Assembly: GCA_044346855.1 (NCBI GenBank)
Contig: JBIIYJ010000022.1
Coordinates: 1 to 32,770 of the forward strand
Reading direction: 5' to 3'
Source of the DNA: CAIKKV01 sp044346855
GTDB lineage: Bacteria; Verrucomicrobiota; Kiritimatiellia; CAIKKV01
DNA: 32,770 nucleotides
Both the position numbers and the translations under genes were made by a program. Shown here one piece after another: positions 15,670-24,169 of the stretch; the stretch's first letter is position 1, and each line of letters starts with the position of its first letter. The notes under the pieces are model-generated. The model was not told the DNA's origin, made no database searches, and saw only the letters and a list, made by a program, of their open reading frames with translations.

Positions 15670-17343
15670 ATGGGACAGTATACCCAGCTTGCCACCCTGA
15701 TTTTAGTGTTCGCCTACCTTGCCATCGTCGGCTTTCTCGGCTGGCGGGGGTTCAAGGGCACGCGCAGCGTCACGGACTACCTGCTTGGCGGGCGCGAGAC
15801 GCATCCGTATGTCATGGCCCTGTCGTATGGCGCCACCTTCATCAGCACCTCGGCCATCGTCGGGTTCGGCGGCGTGGCCGCCGTTTACGGCATGGGGCTC
15901 ATGTGGCTGACGTTCACCAACATCTTCGTGGGCATCTTCCTGGCCTTCGTCGTGTTCGGGATGCCGACCCGCCGCCTCGGGCTTCGGCTGGACGCGCACA
16001 CCTTTCCCGAACTGCTGGGCCGGCGCTACCAGTCCCGACTGATCCAGGGCTCCGCGGCCTCGATCATTTTCCTCTTCATGCCCCTTTACGCCTCCGCCGT
16101 CCTGATGAGCGCCTCGAAGTATTTCGCCACCCACATCGGGATTCCCTATGAAACCGCCCTGCTTCTGTTTGCCGCCATCGTGGCGATCTACGTGGTGCTG
16201 GGCGGGCTGAAGGGCGTCATGTATACCGACGCCTTCCAGGCCACGGTGATGGTGGCCGGCATGATCGCCCTCCTGGCGCTGACCTACGTCAACCTAGGCG
16301 GCTTCAAGGCCGCCTACACCAAGCTGGCCGCCCTGCAGCCCCTCGTGCCTCCGAAGCTGGCCGCCCAGGGCCACCAGGGCTGGACCCATTTCCCCGCGTT
16401 CGGCTCCTACATGTGGTGGAACCTGGTCGGCACCATCATGGCCGGCGTCTCCGTCGGCGTGCTGGCCCAGCCGCAGCTCGTTGTCCGCTACATGACCGTG
16501 AAAAGCGAGAAGGAGCTCAACCGCGCCGTCTCCATGGGCGGCCTGTTCATCCTGCTCACCGTCGGCATCGCCTACATCGTCGGCCCCCTGACCAACGTCT
16601 ACACCCACATGCACGGCGGGAAAATCGCCATCGCCGCGGCGGGCGGCGACGTGGAGCGCATCATCCCGATGTACGTGACCGAGGCCCTGCCCGCCTGGTT
16701 CAGCGCCCTGTTCCTGGTCACCCTGCTCTCCGCCGCCATGAGCACGCTGAGCGGCCAGTTCCACACCATCGGAACGTCCCTCGGCCGCGACCTGATGGAC
16801 CAGAGCCTCAACCGCTCCCCCCGGGGCGGCGGGATGCGGATCGCCCGCCTCGGCATGGTCCTGGGCATCCTGTTCAGCGTCTGGCTCGGCCTGCTGCTCG
16901 AGAGCAAGCTGGGGAAGACGGGGACGGAAATCGTGGCCCGCGGAACCAGCCTCTTCTTCGGCCTCTGCGCCTCCGCCTTCCTGCCGATGTACGCGGGCGC
17001 CCTCTGGATCCGGAGCATCACCCGCGCCGGAGCCCTCGCGGGCATGGCGGCGGGCACGCTCACCAGCCTCTTCTGGATGCTCTTCATGCAGGAGAAGATC
17101 GCCACCTCGCTGACCGTGTGCCAGAAATGGTTTGGCGTCCGCTCGCTCGGCATCCGTATCGAAAACGGAACCGAGGTGTTCAGCCACGCCGGGCCGATCG
17201 TGTGGGCCTATGTGGACCCCTCGCTGATCGCCCTCCCCATCGCCATCCTCACCACGCTTCTGGTGTCGCGATTCTCCCGCCCCTTCGGGGCCGACCACCT
17301 GGCCCGCTGCTTCGGCAAACCCCTGGCGGAACGGGCAGGATGA
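15670..17343 (+). CDS. Sodium:solute symporter (SSS family)
   Basis: A 557-residue LeuT-fold transporter with about 13 membrane helices, coupling sodium entry to uptake of a sugar, sugar acid or similar solute. Family features: FKGTRSVTDYLLGGRETHPYV at the first loop, then the unwound first core helix LSYGATFISTSAIVGFGG (about 48-65), and the SSS signature-like segment VLGGLKGVMYTDAFQATVM (about 177-195). SAAMSTLSGQFHTIGTSLGRDL (about 355-376) is the conserved core helix with sodium-site Ser/Thr residues. AGGAG precedes the ATG. Upstream is its small partner; downstream the sialidase-like gene overlaps its stop by ATGA. The substrate is not predictable from sequence, but the neighbouring sugar enzymes suggest a carbohydrate. 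Confidence 0.93.
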   Translation: MGQYTQLATLILVFAYLAIVGFLGWRGFKGTRSVTDYLLGGRETHPYVMALSYGATFISTSAIVGFGGVAAVYGMGLMWLTFTNIFVGIFLAFVVFGMPTRRLGLRLDAHTFPELLGRRYQSRLIQGSAASIIFLFMPLYASAVLMSASKYFATHIGIPYETALLLFAAIVAIYVVLGGLKGVMYTDAFQATVMVAGMIALLALTYVNLGGFKAAYTKLAALQPLVPPKLAAQGHQGWTHFPAFGSYMWWNLVGTIMAGVSVGVLAQPQLVVRYMTVKSEKELNRAVSMGGLFILLTVGIAYIVGPLTNVYTHMHGGKIAIAAAGGDVERIIPMYVTEALPAWFSALFLVTLLSAAMSTLSGQFHTIGTSLGRDLMDQSLNRSPRGGGMRIARLGMVLGILFSVWLGLLLESKLGKTGTEIVARGTSLFFGLCASAFLPMYAGALWIRSITRAGALAGMAAGTLTSLFWMLFMQEKIATSLTVCQKWFGVRSLGIRIENGTEVFSHAGPIVWAYVDPSLIALPIAILTTLLVSRFSRPFGADHLARCFGKPLAERAG

Positions 17344-18473
17344 TCCCCCACGAGCCCATGCTCCTGTGGGATCCCGGCCGCCCGATCCCCGCCCCGCCCG
17401 CCATTCCCCTGCTCGGGCAGGTGACCCACCTCACCGTCGAGAGGGCGGTGGAAGGCGAGTACCATTACCTGCACGAGGCCGCGCTCGCCTTCCACGGCGG
17501 AGCCCTCTTCGCGGGCTGGGCCAACGGCCCCCTGAAGGAAACCAACATCACCGACGAAGTCTACCGCGGCCGCCGGAGCCCCGACGGCGGCAAAACGTGG
17601 GAGCCGGTCCGGACGATCGCCCCCGGCGGCCCCGCCGCCGCCCACAACCACGGCGTGTTCCTGGCCGCCGGCGGCAGGCTGAACGCCTTCGTCGCCCGCT
17701 GGGACCGGCTGAGCGACGAACCCTACCGCCACGACATGGACGCCATCGCGCGCGGGCTCGTGCGCCAGGCCATGGAATGGTTCCAGCACGACGACGCCAC
17801 CGGGAACTGGACTTCCCGCGGCTGCCTGCTCCCGGATTTCATCCCGTTCGACCGCCCCAAGCGGCTCGACAACGGCAACTGGATCCTGGCCGGAGAGACC
17901 ACCTTCGACGGCCAGCCGGCCATGGCCATCAGCGCGGGCGACGACCTTTCCCGCTGGCGGCGGGTGGCCGTTCCGCTCCCGGAAGGCCTCGGCCTGCGCT
18001 ATCCCGAAACGACCGTGCTCGTGGATGGCCCCCGGCTCACCGCCATCGCCCGCGGCCACTACCGCCAGCCCCCGCTGAAGGGCTGGTACCCCATCGTCAC
18101 GCAGGCTCTCCCGACGGCCATCGGCTCGCGGAGCGAGGATTACGGCGAAACCTGGTCGCCGGTCCAGCCCACGAATTTCCCCATGACCTCGGCCAAGCCG
18201 TTCGCCGACACCCTCAGCGACGGGCGCCGCGTCCTGATTTCCAATCCGCCGCCCGACCGGAACTGGCTGACCCTGGCCGTGGCCCGGGCGGGCGAACCGT
18301 ATTTCACAAGCCTCTGGCGCATCCGGGAGGGCGTCTCTCCCTGCCGCTTCCGCAAGACGCCGCAGTGGAGCTACCCCTCGGCAATCGAGCACAACGGCAA
18401 CCTCTACATCATTTATACGGTCAGCAAGGAAGACGCCGCCCTTTCCATCATTCCGCTGGAAGTGCTGGGATAG
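17340..18473 (+). CDS. Sialidase-like (BNR/Asp-box) beta-propeller protein
   Basis: A 377-residue six-bladed propeller candidate. Two Asp-boxes are clear: SPDGGKTW (80-87) and SEDYGETW (265-272). RRS before the first box, PKRLDNGNWILAGE (173-186), YPETTVLVDGPRLTAIAR (221-238) and WSYPSAIEHNGNLYIIYT (343-360) match the blade pattern of the exo-alpha-sialidase/BNR_2 superfamily. A full sialidase arginine triad cannot be confirmed by eye, so it may act on another glycan. No signal peptide (starts MIPHEPMLLWDPGRP), suggesting cytoplasmic action after import. Translation is coupled to the symporter (ATGA overlap 17340-17343), which links its substrate to the transported solute. Confidence 0.8.
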   Translation: MIPHEPMLLWDPGRPIPAPPAIPLLGQVTHLTVERAVEGEYHYLHEAALAFHGGALFAGWANGPLKETNITDEVYRGRRSPDGGKTWEPVRTIAPGGPAAAHNHGVFLAAGGRLNAFVARWDRLSDEPYRHDMDAIARGLVRQAMEWFQHDDATGNWTSRGCLLPDFIPFDRPKRLDNGNWILAGETTFDGQPAMAISAGDDLSRWRRVAVPLPEGLGLRYPETTVLVDGPRLTAIARGHYRQPPLKGWYPIVTQALPTAIGSRSEDYGETWSPVQPTNFPMTSAKPFADTLSDGRRVLISNPPPDRNWLTLAVARAGEPYFTSLWRIREGVSPCRFRKTPQWSYPSAIEHNGNLYIIYTVSKEDAALSIIPLEVLG

Positions 18474-18485
18474 CCGGGCCAGAGC

Positions 18486-18494
18486 TGCTATACT
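18486..18494 (+). promoter_or_regulatory. Extended -10 promoter of the nuclease-helicase gene
   Basis: TGCTATACT: a TGn extension with a TATACT -10 box (18489-18494), no good -35. Transcription would start near 18501, about 24 nt before the ATG at 18525; the AGGAG ribosome site is at 18515-18519. Confidence 0.4.
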
Positions 18495-18524
18495 CCTCTG
18501 CCCGACTGAATTCCAGGAGTGCCG

Positions 18525-20945
18525 ATGCGGCGTTACGACGAAACCAACCACCTGCTGCTGCTGAGCGTTTCCGACCTGATCTGCAGCCCGCTGACCCCCG
18601 CCACGCGCGAAGGCTTCGGCGGCTCGCTCCGGATGCTGGCCGGAACCCGCGTCCACGCGAGCGCGTCCGCCGACGAGGAAGGCGTCGAATTCCGGACCGA
18701 GGTTCCCGTCACGGCCGCCTTCCAGCACCGGGGCCTCCAGGTCCGGGTGGAGGGGCGGATCGACCGCATCCGGCGCCGTGCCGGCCAGGAAACGGTCGAG
18801 GTCGAGGAAATCAAATCCCTGCTCCTCCCCGGCATCGGCACCGCGGCCTGGTCCCTCGACCCCTCCCACGCCGAACAGGCCGCCTTTTACGCGCTTCTCC
18901 TCCAGCGGACGGGAACGCCCGTCGCCGCCTGCCGGGTCATCTACATCGAGGCGACCGACTTGCGCACGCGCGCGTTCGAGGTGCCGTTCGACGAGGAGGC
19001 GGCGGGCCGGCTGATCCTCGAGCGGATCGACTGCCTGGTCGACGAGGTCGAGCAGGAAGCCTCCGACCGCCTTCGCCGCCGCGAGTTGGCGGCCCGCCTG
19101 CCGTTTCCCCATGCGAACCTTCGGGAGCCCCAGAAGGTGCTGGTTCACGACATCGGCACCGCGTGCGACGACGGGCGAACCCTGCTATGCTCGGCTCCCA
19201 CGGGCACGGGCAAAACCGCCGCGGCCCTCTACCCGGTCCTCCGTCGGGCGCTGGAAAACAACGGCATCGTCTTCTTCCTCACCTCCCGCGTCTCCCAGCA
19301 GGAGCTGGCCCTCCGCACGCTATCCGCGATGCTGCCGGCGGGCGGCGGCGCCCTGGCGGTCCAGCTGACCGCCAAGGACCGCTCGTGCCCCTTCAACGAA
19401 TGGAAGTGCGTGGAAGGCTGGTGCCCACTCATCGATTCGTTCTTCGACCGCCTGACCGCCTCCGGGATCGAGCAGCGGCTCATGGAAACGCCCGTCCTGA
19501 CGGGTGAAGCCGTGACCCGCGCCGCGCTGGAAGCCGACCTGTGCCCCTTCGAGACCACGCTCGCGCTGGCCCGCCGGGCGTCGGCGATCGTGGCCGACTA
19601 CAACTATGTGTTCCATCCGGGCGTGGCGCTGAAGATGCTTCTCGAAATCAGGGATAGGCCGCTCTACCTCGTCGTCGACGAGGCCCACAACCTGGCCGGC
19701 CGGGTCGCGGACTTCTATTCCCCCCAGCTGGACATCGCCGCCATGGACCGCATGGCCACCGTCTGCCTCGGGCACGAGTCGGAGCCGCTGCGGGAGACGG
19801 GCAAGCTGCTCGATTCGGTCTGCCGCCACCAGCGGGCGGCCTGGCAGGCGATCCAGGAGGAAAACGAGGGCGTCTCCGTCTTCACGGCCGAGGTCGACCG
19901 CCCGTTTTTCGAGACGATCGGCGAGACCCTCGACGCCGTCCTCTACAACTGCTTCCTGGCGCTGGCCAGCCGGCCGTCCCTCTTCCCCCGCGAACGCCCC
20001 CGGAAGGGCGAGGGGGGGCGCCTGGGGCCCGACCCGCTCCTGGAGGCCCTTTACACGCTCCGCACCTTCTGCCTCTGCGCCGGCAGCGAGCCCGAGCTGT
20101 TCGCCTCGCTCTGGGGCAAGGATTCACTCCGGATGGTCTGCCTCAACCCGGCGGCCTTCGTCAAGCCGCAGTGCGACCTCTTCGCCTTCACCCTGTTCAT
20201 GAGCGCCACGATGACCCCCTTCCCCTACTACGCCCGGCTGCTGGGCGTGGAGGAGGCGGCCTCGGCCGTCCTGGAACTGCCGTCTCCCTTCCCGCGCGAA
20301 AACCGGCTCATTCTCGCCGTGCCGTCGGTCGACACCTCGTTCAAGGCCCGCGAGCGGGACGCCGCGGCCATCGCCGACCTGATCGTCAGGACGGCGGCGC
20401 TGCGCCGGGGAAACTACCTCGTGTTCTTCCCCAGTTTCGCTTTTAGGGACATGGTGACGGCCCGCTTCCCGGCGGGCGACTACCAGGTGATCCTCCAGAA
20501 GCCCGCCATGAAGACCGAGCCGGTCCTGAAGCGGCTGGCGGATAACACGCGCGACACGCTGCTGCTGTGCGGCGTCCAGGGCGGGGTTTTCGCGGAAGGG
20601 GTGGACTATCCCGGCCACCTGGCCATCGGCGCGTTCATCGTCGGGCCGGGCCTGCCCATGGTCTGCCCGGAGCTGAAAGTGCTGGAGAATTATTATGAAA
20701 GCCACGACGGCAAGGGCAAGGGGTTTGAGCTGGCCTACGTGACCCCCGGCGTGGTCCGCGCCGTCCAGGCCGGGGGGCGGGTCATCCGCTCCGAAAAGGA
20801 CCGCGGCTTCGTCATGCTGATCGGCCGGCGTTTCCAGTCCAAGCTCTACCGGGAAAAATTCCCCCTGTTCTGGAAGGACGAAATCGTTGATGCGGACGAT
20901 CCCGCGGCGCGGGTGGAGGCGTTCTGGCGCGGCTTCGAGGCGTGA
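18525..20945 (+). CDS. PD-(D/E)XK nuclease fused to XPD/DinG-type Fe-S DNA helicase
   Basis: An 806-residue two-part protein. Residues 1-190 look like a RecB/Cas4-type nuclease: E59, D80 (EGRIDRI), E95-x-K97 (VEEIKS) and the QxxxY motif Q118-Y122 (HAEQAAFYAL). Residues 195-806 are a superfamily 2 helicase of the Rad3/XPD/DinG group: Walker A SAPTGTGKT (223-231), four cysteines for a 4Fe-4S cluster (C288, C295, C300, C340), DEAH at 385-388, SATMTPFPYY, and the motif VI region QAGGRVIRSEKDRG. DinG-type helicases unwind 5'-3' and handle R-loops, forks or G4 DNA; in some bacteria DinG carries an exonuclease of another fold. ATG 18525 fits the AGGAG site; a GTG at 18519 overlaps it. The gene stands alone with its own promoter. 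Confidence 0.88.
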   Translation: MRRYDETNHLLLLSVSDLICSPLTPATREGFGGSLRMLAGTRVHASASADEEGVEFRTEVPVTAAFQHRGLQVRVEGRIDRIRRRAGQETVEVEEIKSLLLPGIGTAAWSLDPSHAEQAAFYALLLQRTGTPVAACRVIYIEATDLRTRAFEVPFDEEAAGRLILERIDCLVDEVEQEASDRLRRRELAARLPFPHANLREPQKVLVHDIGTACDDGRTLLCSAPTGTGKTAAALYPVLRRALENNGIVFFLTSRVSQQELALRTLSAMLPAGGGALAVQLTAKDRSCPFNEWKCVEGWCPLIDSFFDRLTASGIEQRLMETPVLTGEAVTRAALEADLCPFETTLALARRASAIVADYNYVFHPGVALKMLLEIRDRPLYLVVDEAHNLAGRVADFYSPQLDIAAMDRMATVCLGHESEPLRETGKLLDSVCRHQRAAWQAIQEENEGVSVFTAEVDRPFFETIGETLDAVLYNCFLALASRPSLFPRERPRKGEGGRLGPDPLLEALYTLRTFCLCAGSEPELFASLWGKDSLRMVCLNPAAFVKPQCDLFAFTLFMSATMTPFPYYARLLGVEEAASAVLELPSPFPRENRLILAVPSVDTSFKARERDAAAIADLIVRTAALRRGNYLVFFPSFAFRDMVTARFPAGDYQVILQKPAMKTEPVLKRLADNTRDTLLLCGVQGGVFAEGVDYPGHLAIGAFIVGPGLPMVCPELKVLENYYESHDGKGKGFELAYVTPGVVRAVQAGGRVIRSEKDRGFVMLIGRRFQSKLYREKFPLFWKDEIVDADDPAARVEAFWRGFEA

Positions 20946-20948
20946 AGC

Positions 20949-21557
20949 TCAGGCGGCGGAATGGCGCCGGATCGCGAGATTCATGCGCCGGTGGAACAAG
21001 CCTTCCCGGACATGGCTGTTCGTCAGGGTGAACTGGACTTCGTATCGATATCCCCGCGCATCGTCGGCGGCGGAAAACCCGCCCGCCACGTCCTTGCGGT
21101 TCCAGCCGAATTCAGAAAGGCCCGCCCATTCGAGCGGCCAGACCAGGAAAATGGGCAGCAGCTCGGCGTCGATGACATCCGCCGGAAGGTCCCGGCTGCA
21201 TAGCGTGCGGCCCTTGGACCATACCACCGCGTGCACCATGGGCGGCGGCCCGATCAATTCAAGCTCCTGGGCGACCTCCTGGAGGGTCTCGTCCATGGCC
21301 TCGTCGTTCTCGAGCGACTCGAGCTCCTCGGTGAACAGGGCTGTCGGATCGAGCATCTCGGGGGCTAGCAGATCATCGCAGAAGCCCTCCACGCTCACCG
21401 CGTCGGCGTCCGGGAAGTCCTCGGCCACCTCGTCGATCAGGGCGGACCAGAATTTGGTGGCGGCATGGTCATACTGAACGCCGGACACGGTCCAGGAGGA
21501 CGCCCCGAGGGGGTTCGTGGATGTGCCGGAGGGGGTTGTGCTTAACATGCGGGACAT
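20949..21557 (-). CDS. Acidic protein of unknown function
   Basis: A 202-residue protein I do not recognise. Residues 1-30 are Ser/Thr-rich (STTPSGTSTNPLGASS). Residues about 35-100 are strongly acidic (DEVAEDFPDADA, then FTEELESLENDEAMDETLQEVAQELEL). The C-terminal 90 residues look like a mixed alpha/beta fold (MVHAVVWSKGRTL, LLPIFLVWPLEWAG, RGYRYEVQFTLTNSHVREGL) ending in basic LAIRRHSAA. No signal peptide or membrane helix. It has its own promoter (TATAAT/TTGTGA), and AAAGG precedes the ATG, so it is very likely expressed. It is divergent from lon and convergent with the helicase gene (3 bp between stops). No function is inferred. Confidence 0.6.
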   Translation of the reverse strand: MSRMLSTTPSGTSTNPLGASSWTVSGVQYDHAATKFWSALIDEVAEDFPDADAVSVEGFCDDLLAPEMLDPTALFTEELESLENDEAMDETLQEVAQELELIGPPPMVHAVVWSKGRTLCSRDLPADVIDAELLPIFLVWPLEWAGLSEFGWNRKDVAGGFSAADDARGYRYEVQFTLTNSHVREGLFHRRMNLAIRRHSAA

Positions 21558-21577
21558 GGCGGACCTTTCTCAGGCCT

Positions 21578-21607
21578 ATTATACCGAAAGACCGGCCGCC
21601 TTCACAA
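21578..21607 (-). promoter_or_regulatory. Promoter of the acidic unknown gene
   Basis: On the minus strand: TTGTGA (21602-21607), 18 bp spacer, a perfect TATAAT (21578-21583). Expected start about 14 bp upstream of the ATG at 21557. It is the only consensus -10 box found in the window. Confidence 0.6.
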
Positions 21608-21663
21608 TCGATTTTAATCAGGAACGGAAATGCTCGTGGGGTGAACAGCTGACCTTCCCGGAC

Positions 21664-21692
21664 TTGTCAGTTTGAATGGTCCCTGACATAAT
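21664..21692 (+). promoter_or_regulatory. Promoter of lon with overlapping inverted repeat
   Basis: TTGTCA (21664-21669), 17 bp spacer, CATAAT (21687-21692) with a TGn extension at 21684. A 6 bp inverted repeat, TGTCAG (21665-21670) and CTGACA (21683-21688), overlaps both boxes. Transcription would start near 21699. Confidence 0.6.
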
Positions 21693-21695
21693 GCC

Positions 21696-21707
21696 CGCAT
21701 GCATGCG
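21696..21707. promoter_or_regulatory. 12 bp perfect palindrome at the lon transcription start
   Basis: CGCATGCATGCG is fully self-complementary and spans the predicted start site of lon. It may be an operator or an initial transcribed hairpin; no known regulator motif is recognised. Confidence 0.35.
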
Positions 21708-21724
21708 TAATGGAGGCCAGGGAC

Positions 21725-24166
21725 ATGTCAGAAAAAGAAGAGAAAAGCAACGGCGACGTGGAGGTGGTCAAGCCCCCCCAGCCGGAGTCCGAGCCCCGCC
21801 CCGAGGATCATCTTGTCATACCGGCCCGCTTCACCTTCCCCAAGGTGCTGCCCCTGCTGCCCCTGCCTAACCGGCCCGTGTTCCCGGGCATGGTCGTTCC
21901 GCTCGCCGTGGACGACCATTACCAGGCGCTCGTTCGCGAAATCGTCGACAGCCGCTCCCGCTTCGTCGGGCTCGTACTGTTGAAAAACCGCGAACCCGGG
22001 GAGCCCCCCCGCCCCGCCAAGGCGGCCGACCTTTACGAGATCGGCACGATCGCCGAGATCGCCCAGGTCGGCCGGGCCGACGAGGATGGCCCGATGCAAG
22101 TGGTCGTGGCCGCGATGGGCCGCTTCAAGATTGAAAAGGTGACGACGGAAAAACCCTTCGTCCGGGCCGAGGTGAAGCATATTTCCGAGCCGGAGATGGA
22201 AAGCAACAACGAGCTAAAGGCCTATTCCCAGTCGATCCTCTCCTCGATGAAGGAACTGCTCAACCTCAACCCGCTCTTCAAGGAAGAGCTCCGCCTTTTT
22301 CTCTCCCACTCCAACCTGAACGACCCCGGGCGCCTGGCCGACTTCGCGGCCGCCCTGACCACGGCTGACGGCAAGGAACTCCAGGTGATCCTCGAAACCT
22401 TCAGCATCCGCGAGCGGATCGAGAAATCCCTGTCCCTGCTGACCCGGGAAGTGGACATTTCGAAACTCAAGGTCCACATCAACAAGCAGATCGAGGACAA
22501 GCTGTCCAAGCAGCAGCGCGAGTTTTTCCTGCGCGAGCAGCTCAAGATGATCAAGAAGGAGCTTGGCATCGAAAAGGAGGGCAAGGAAACAGAGCTAGAC
22601 CGCTTTCACAAGCGCCTTGAAAGCCTGCAACTCAGCGAGGAAGCCCGCAAGCGGGTGGACGAGGAGATGGAGAAACTGGGCGTCATGGAGCCGGCGTCCC
22701 CGGAATATGCCGTATCGCGCAACTACCTGGACTGGATCACCTCCCTGCCCTGGGGCGTCGAATCCAAGGACGCGCTGGACATCAAGAAGGCGCGCCAGAC
22801 GCTGGACGAGAACCACTTCGGGCTGGAGGACGTCAAGGAGCGCATCCTTGAATTCCTGTCGGTGGGCATCCTGAAGGGCAAGATTTCCGGCTCGATCATC
22901 TGCCTGATCGGCCCCCCGGGCGTCGGCAAGACCTCGATCGGCCAGGCCATCGCCCAGAGCGTCGGCCGCAAATTCTACCGCTTCTCGCTGGGCGGGATGA
23001 AGGACGAGGCCGAGATCAACGGCCACCGCCGCACCTACATCGGGGCCATGCCCGGCAAATTCATCCAGGCCCTCAAGGTCTGCGGCACCCGCAATCCCGT
23101 CATCATGCTGGACGAGGTGGACAAGATCGGGGCCAGCTTCCAGGGCGATCCCGCCTCGGCCCTGCTCGAGGTGCTCGATCCGGAGCAGAACAAGGATTTC
23201 CTCGATCACTACATGGACGTCCGCTTCGACCTCTCGCAGGTCATGTTCATCTGCACGGCAAACCAGTCGGACACCATCCCCCCGCCCCTCCTGGACCGCA
23301 TGGAGATCATCAACCTGTCGGGATACGTGCTCGAGGAAAAACTCCAGATCGCCAAGCGCCACATCATTCCGCGCCAGCTCAGGGAGCACGGCCTGACCCC
23401 GGCGAAAATCATCATTTCGGATACGGCGCTGCGCGAGATCATCGACGGCTACGCCCGCGACCCCGGGGTGCGCTCGATGGAAAACGGCATCCGCAAGATC
23501 TTCCGCAAGGCCGCCAAGGCCATCGTCGGCGGCTCGACCCGGAAAATCGATGTGACCCCGGAAAAGGTGGATGCCTTTCTGGGCAAGCGGGTCTTCACCG
23601 ACACGGATCCCTTCAGCCAGCGCAAGCCGGGCATCGTCATGGGCCTGGCCTGGACCAGCATGGGTGGCGCCACGATGTATGTCGAGGCCGCCAGCATTCC
23701 CTCGAAAACGCCGGGGTTCAAGCAGACCGGCCAGCTGGGCAAGGTCATGGTCGAGTCCTCGGAGATCGCCTTCAGCGTGGTGCGGGGCAAACTGGGCCCC
23801 GTCGAGCAGTACAAGGATTTCTTCGAGAACAACCTCGTCCATCTCCACGTGCCGGCCGGGGCGACGCCCAAGGACGGCCCCTCCGCCGGCATCACGATGG
23901 CCACGGCCCTTTACTCCATGGTCACCGGCAAGATCATCCGCAAACGGCTGGCCATGACCGGGGAACTATCCCTCACAGGCCTGGTCATGCCCATCGGCGG
24001 AGTGAAGGAAAAGACGATCGCCGCGCGCCGCGCCCGGGTGAAAACGCTCGTTTTCCCGAACGAGAACAAAAAAGACTTCGACGAACTGCCCGAACACATC
24101 CGCAAAGGGCTCGATCCGCATTTCATCGGAACCTTCGACGAGGTCATTGACCTCTGCTTCGCCTGA
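21725..24166 (+). CDS. lon: ATP-dependent Lon protease
   Basis: An 813-residue Lon protease, degrading misfolded and regulatory proteins in the cytoplasm. After an acidic tail comes the LON substrate domain (LPLLPLPNRPVFPGMVVPL, about 43-61), then a coiled helical region (KQQREFFLREQLKMIKKELG). The AAA+ module has Walker A GPPGVGKT (396-403) and Walker B VIMLDEVDKIG. The C-terminal protease has catalytic S720 (KDGPSAGITMA) and K761 (PIGGVKEKT), a serine-lysine dyad. Full length, intact. The frame has an ATG at 21710, but ATG 21725 sits 8 nt after GGAGG (21712-21716) and was chosen. Its 5' region has a strong promoter and two inverted repeats. Downstream it converges on the heparinase-like gene with 3 bp between stops. 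Confidence 0.97.
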   Translation: MSEKEEKSNGDVEVVKPPQPESEPRPEDHLVIPARFTFPKVLPLLPLPNRPVFPGMVVPLAVDDHYQALVREIVDSRSRFVGLVLLKNREPGEPPRPAKAADLYEIGTIAEIAQVGRADEDGPMQVVVAAMGRFKIEKVTTEKPFVRAEVKHISEPEMESNNELKAYSQSILSSMKELLNLNPLFKEELRLFLSHSNLNDPGRLADFAAALTTADGKELQVILETFSIRERIEKSLSLLTREVDISKLKVHINKQIEDKLSKQQREFFLREQLKMIKKELGIEKEGKETELDRFHKRLESLQLSEEARKRVDEEMEKLGVMEPASPEYAVSRNYLDWITSLPWGVESKDALDIKKARQTLDENHFGLEDVKERILEFLSVGILKGKISGSIICLIGPPGVGKTSIGQAIAQSVGRKFYRFSLGGMKDEAEINGHRRTYIGAMPGKFIQALKVCGTRNPVIMLDEVDKIGASFQGDPASALLEVLDPEQNKDFLDHYMDVRFDLSQVMFICTANQSDTIPPPLLDRMEIINLSGYVLEEKLQIAKRHIIPRQLREHGLTPAKIIISDTALREIIDGYARDPGVRSMENGIRKIFRKAAKAIVGGSTRKIDVTPEKVDAFLGKRVFTDTDPFSQRKPGIVMGLAWTSMGGATMYVEAASIPSKTPGFKQTGQLGKVMVESSEIAFSVVRGKLGPVEQYKDFFENNLVHLHVPAGATPKDGPSAGITMATALYSMVTGKIIRKRLAMTGELSLTGLVMPIGGVKEKTIAARRARVKTLVFPNENKKDFDELPEHIRKGLDPHFIGTFDEVIDLCFA

Positions 24167-24169
24167 CCC

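Noticed and set aside
18525..19100. True Cas4 / CRISPR adaptation gene
   Set aside because: No Fe-S cysteines in the nuclease part, no cas genes and no array in the window.
17208..19148. 646-codon minus-strand frame across the sialidase and helicase genes
   Set aside because: Spans two well-supported plus-strand genes and the intergenic gap; typical GC-rich shadow.
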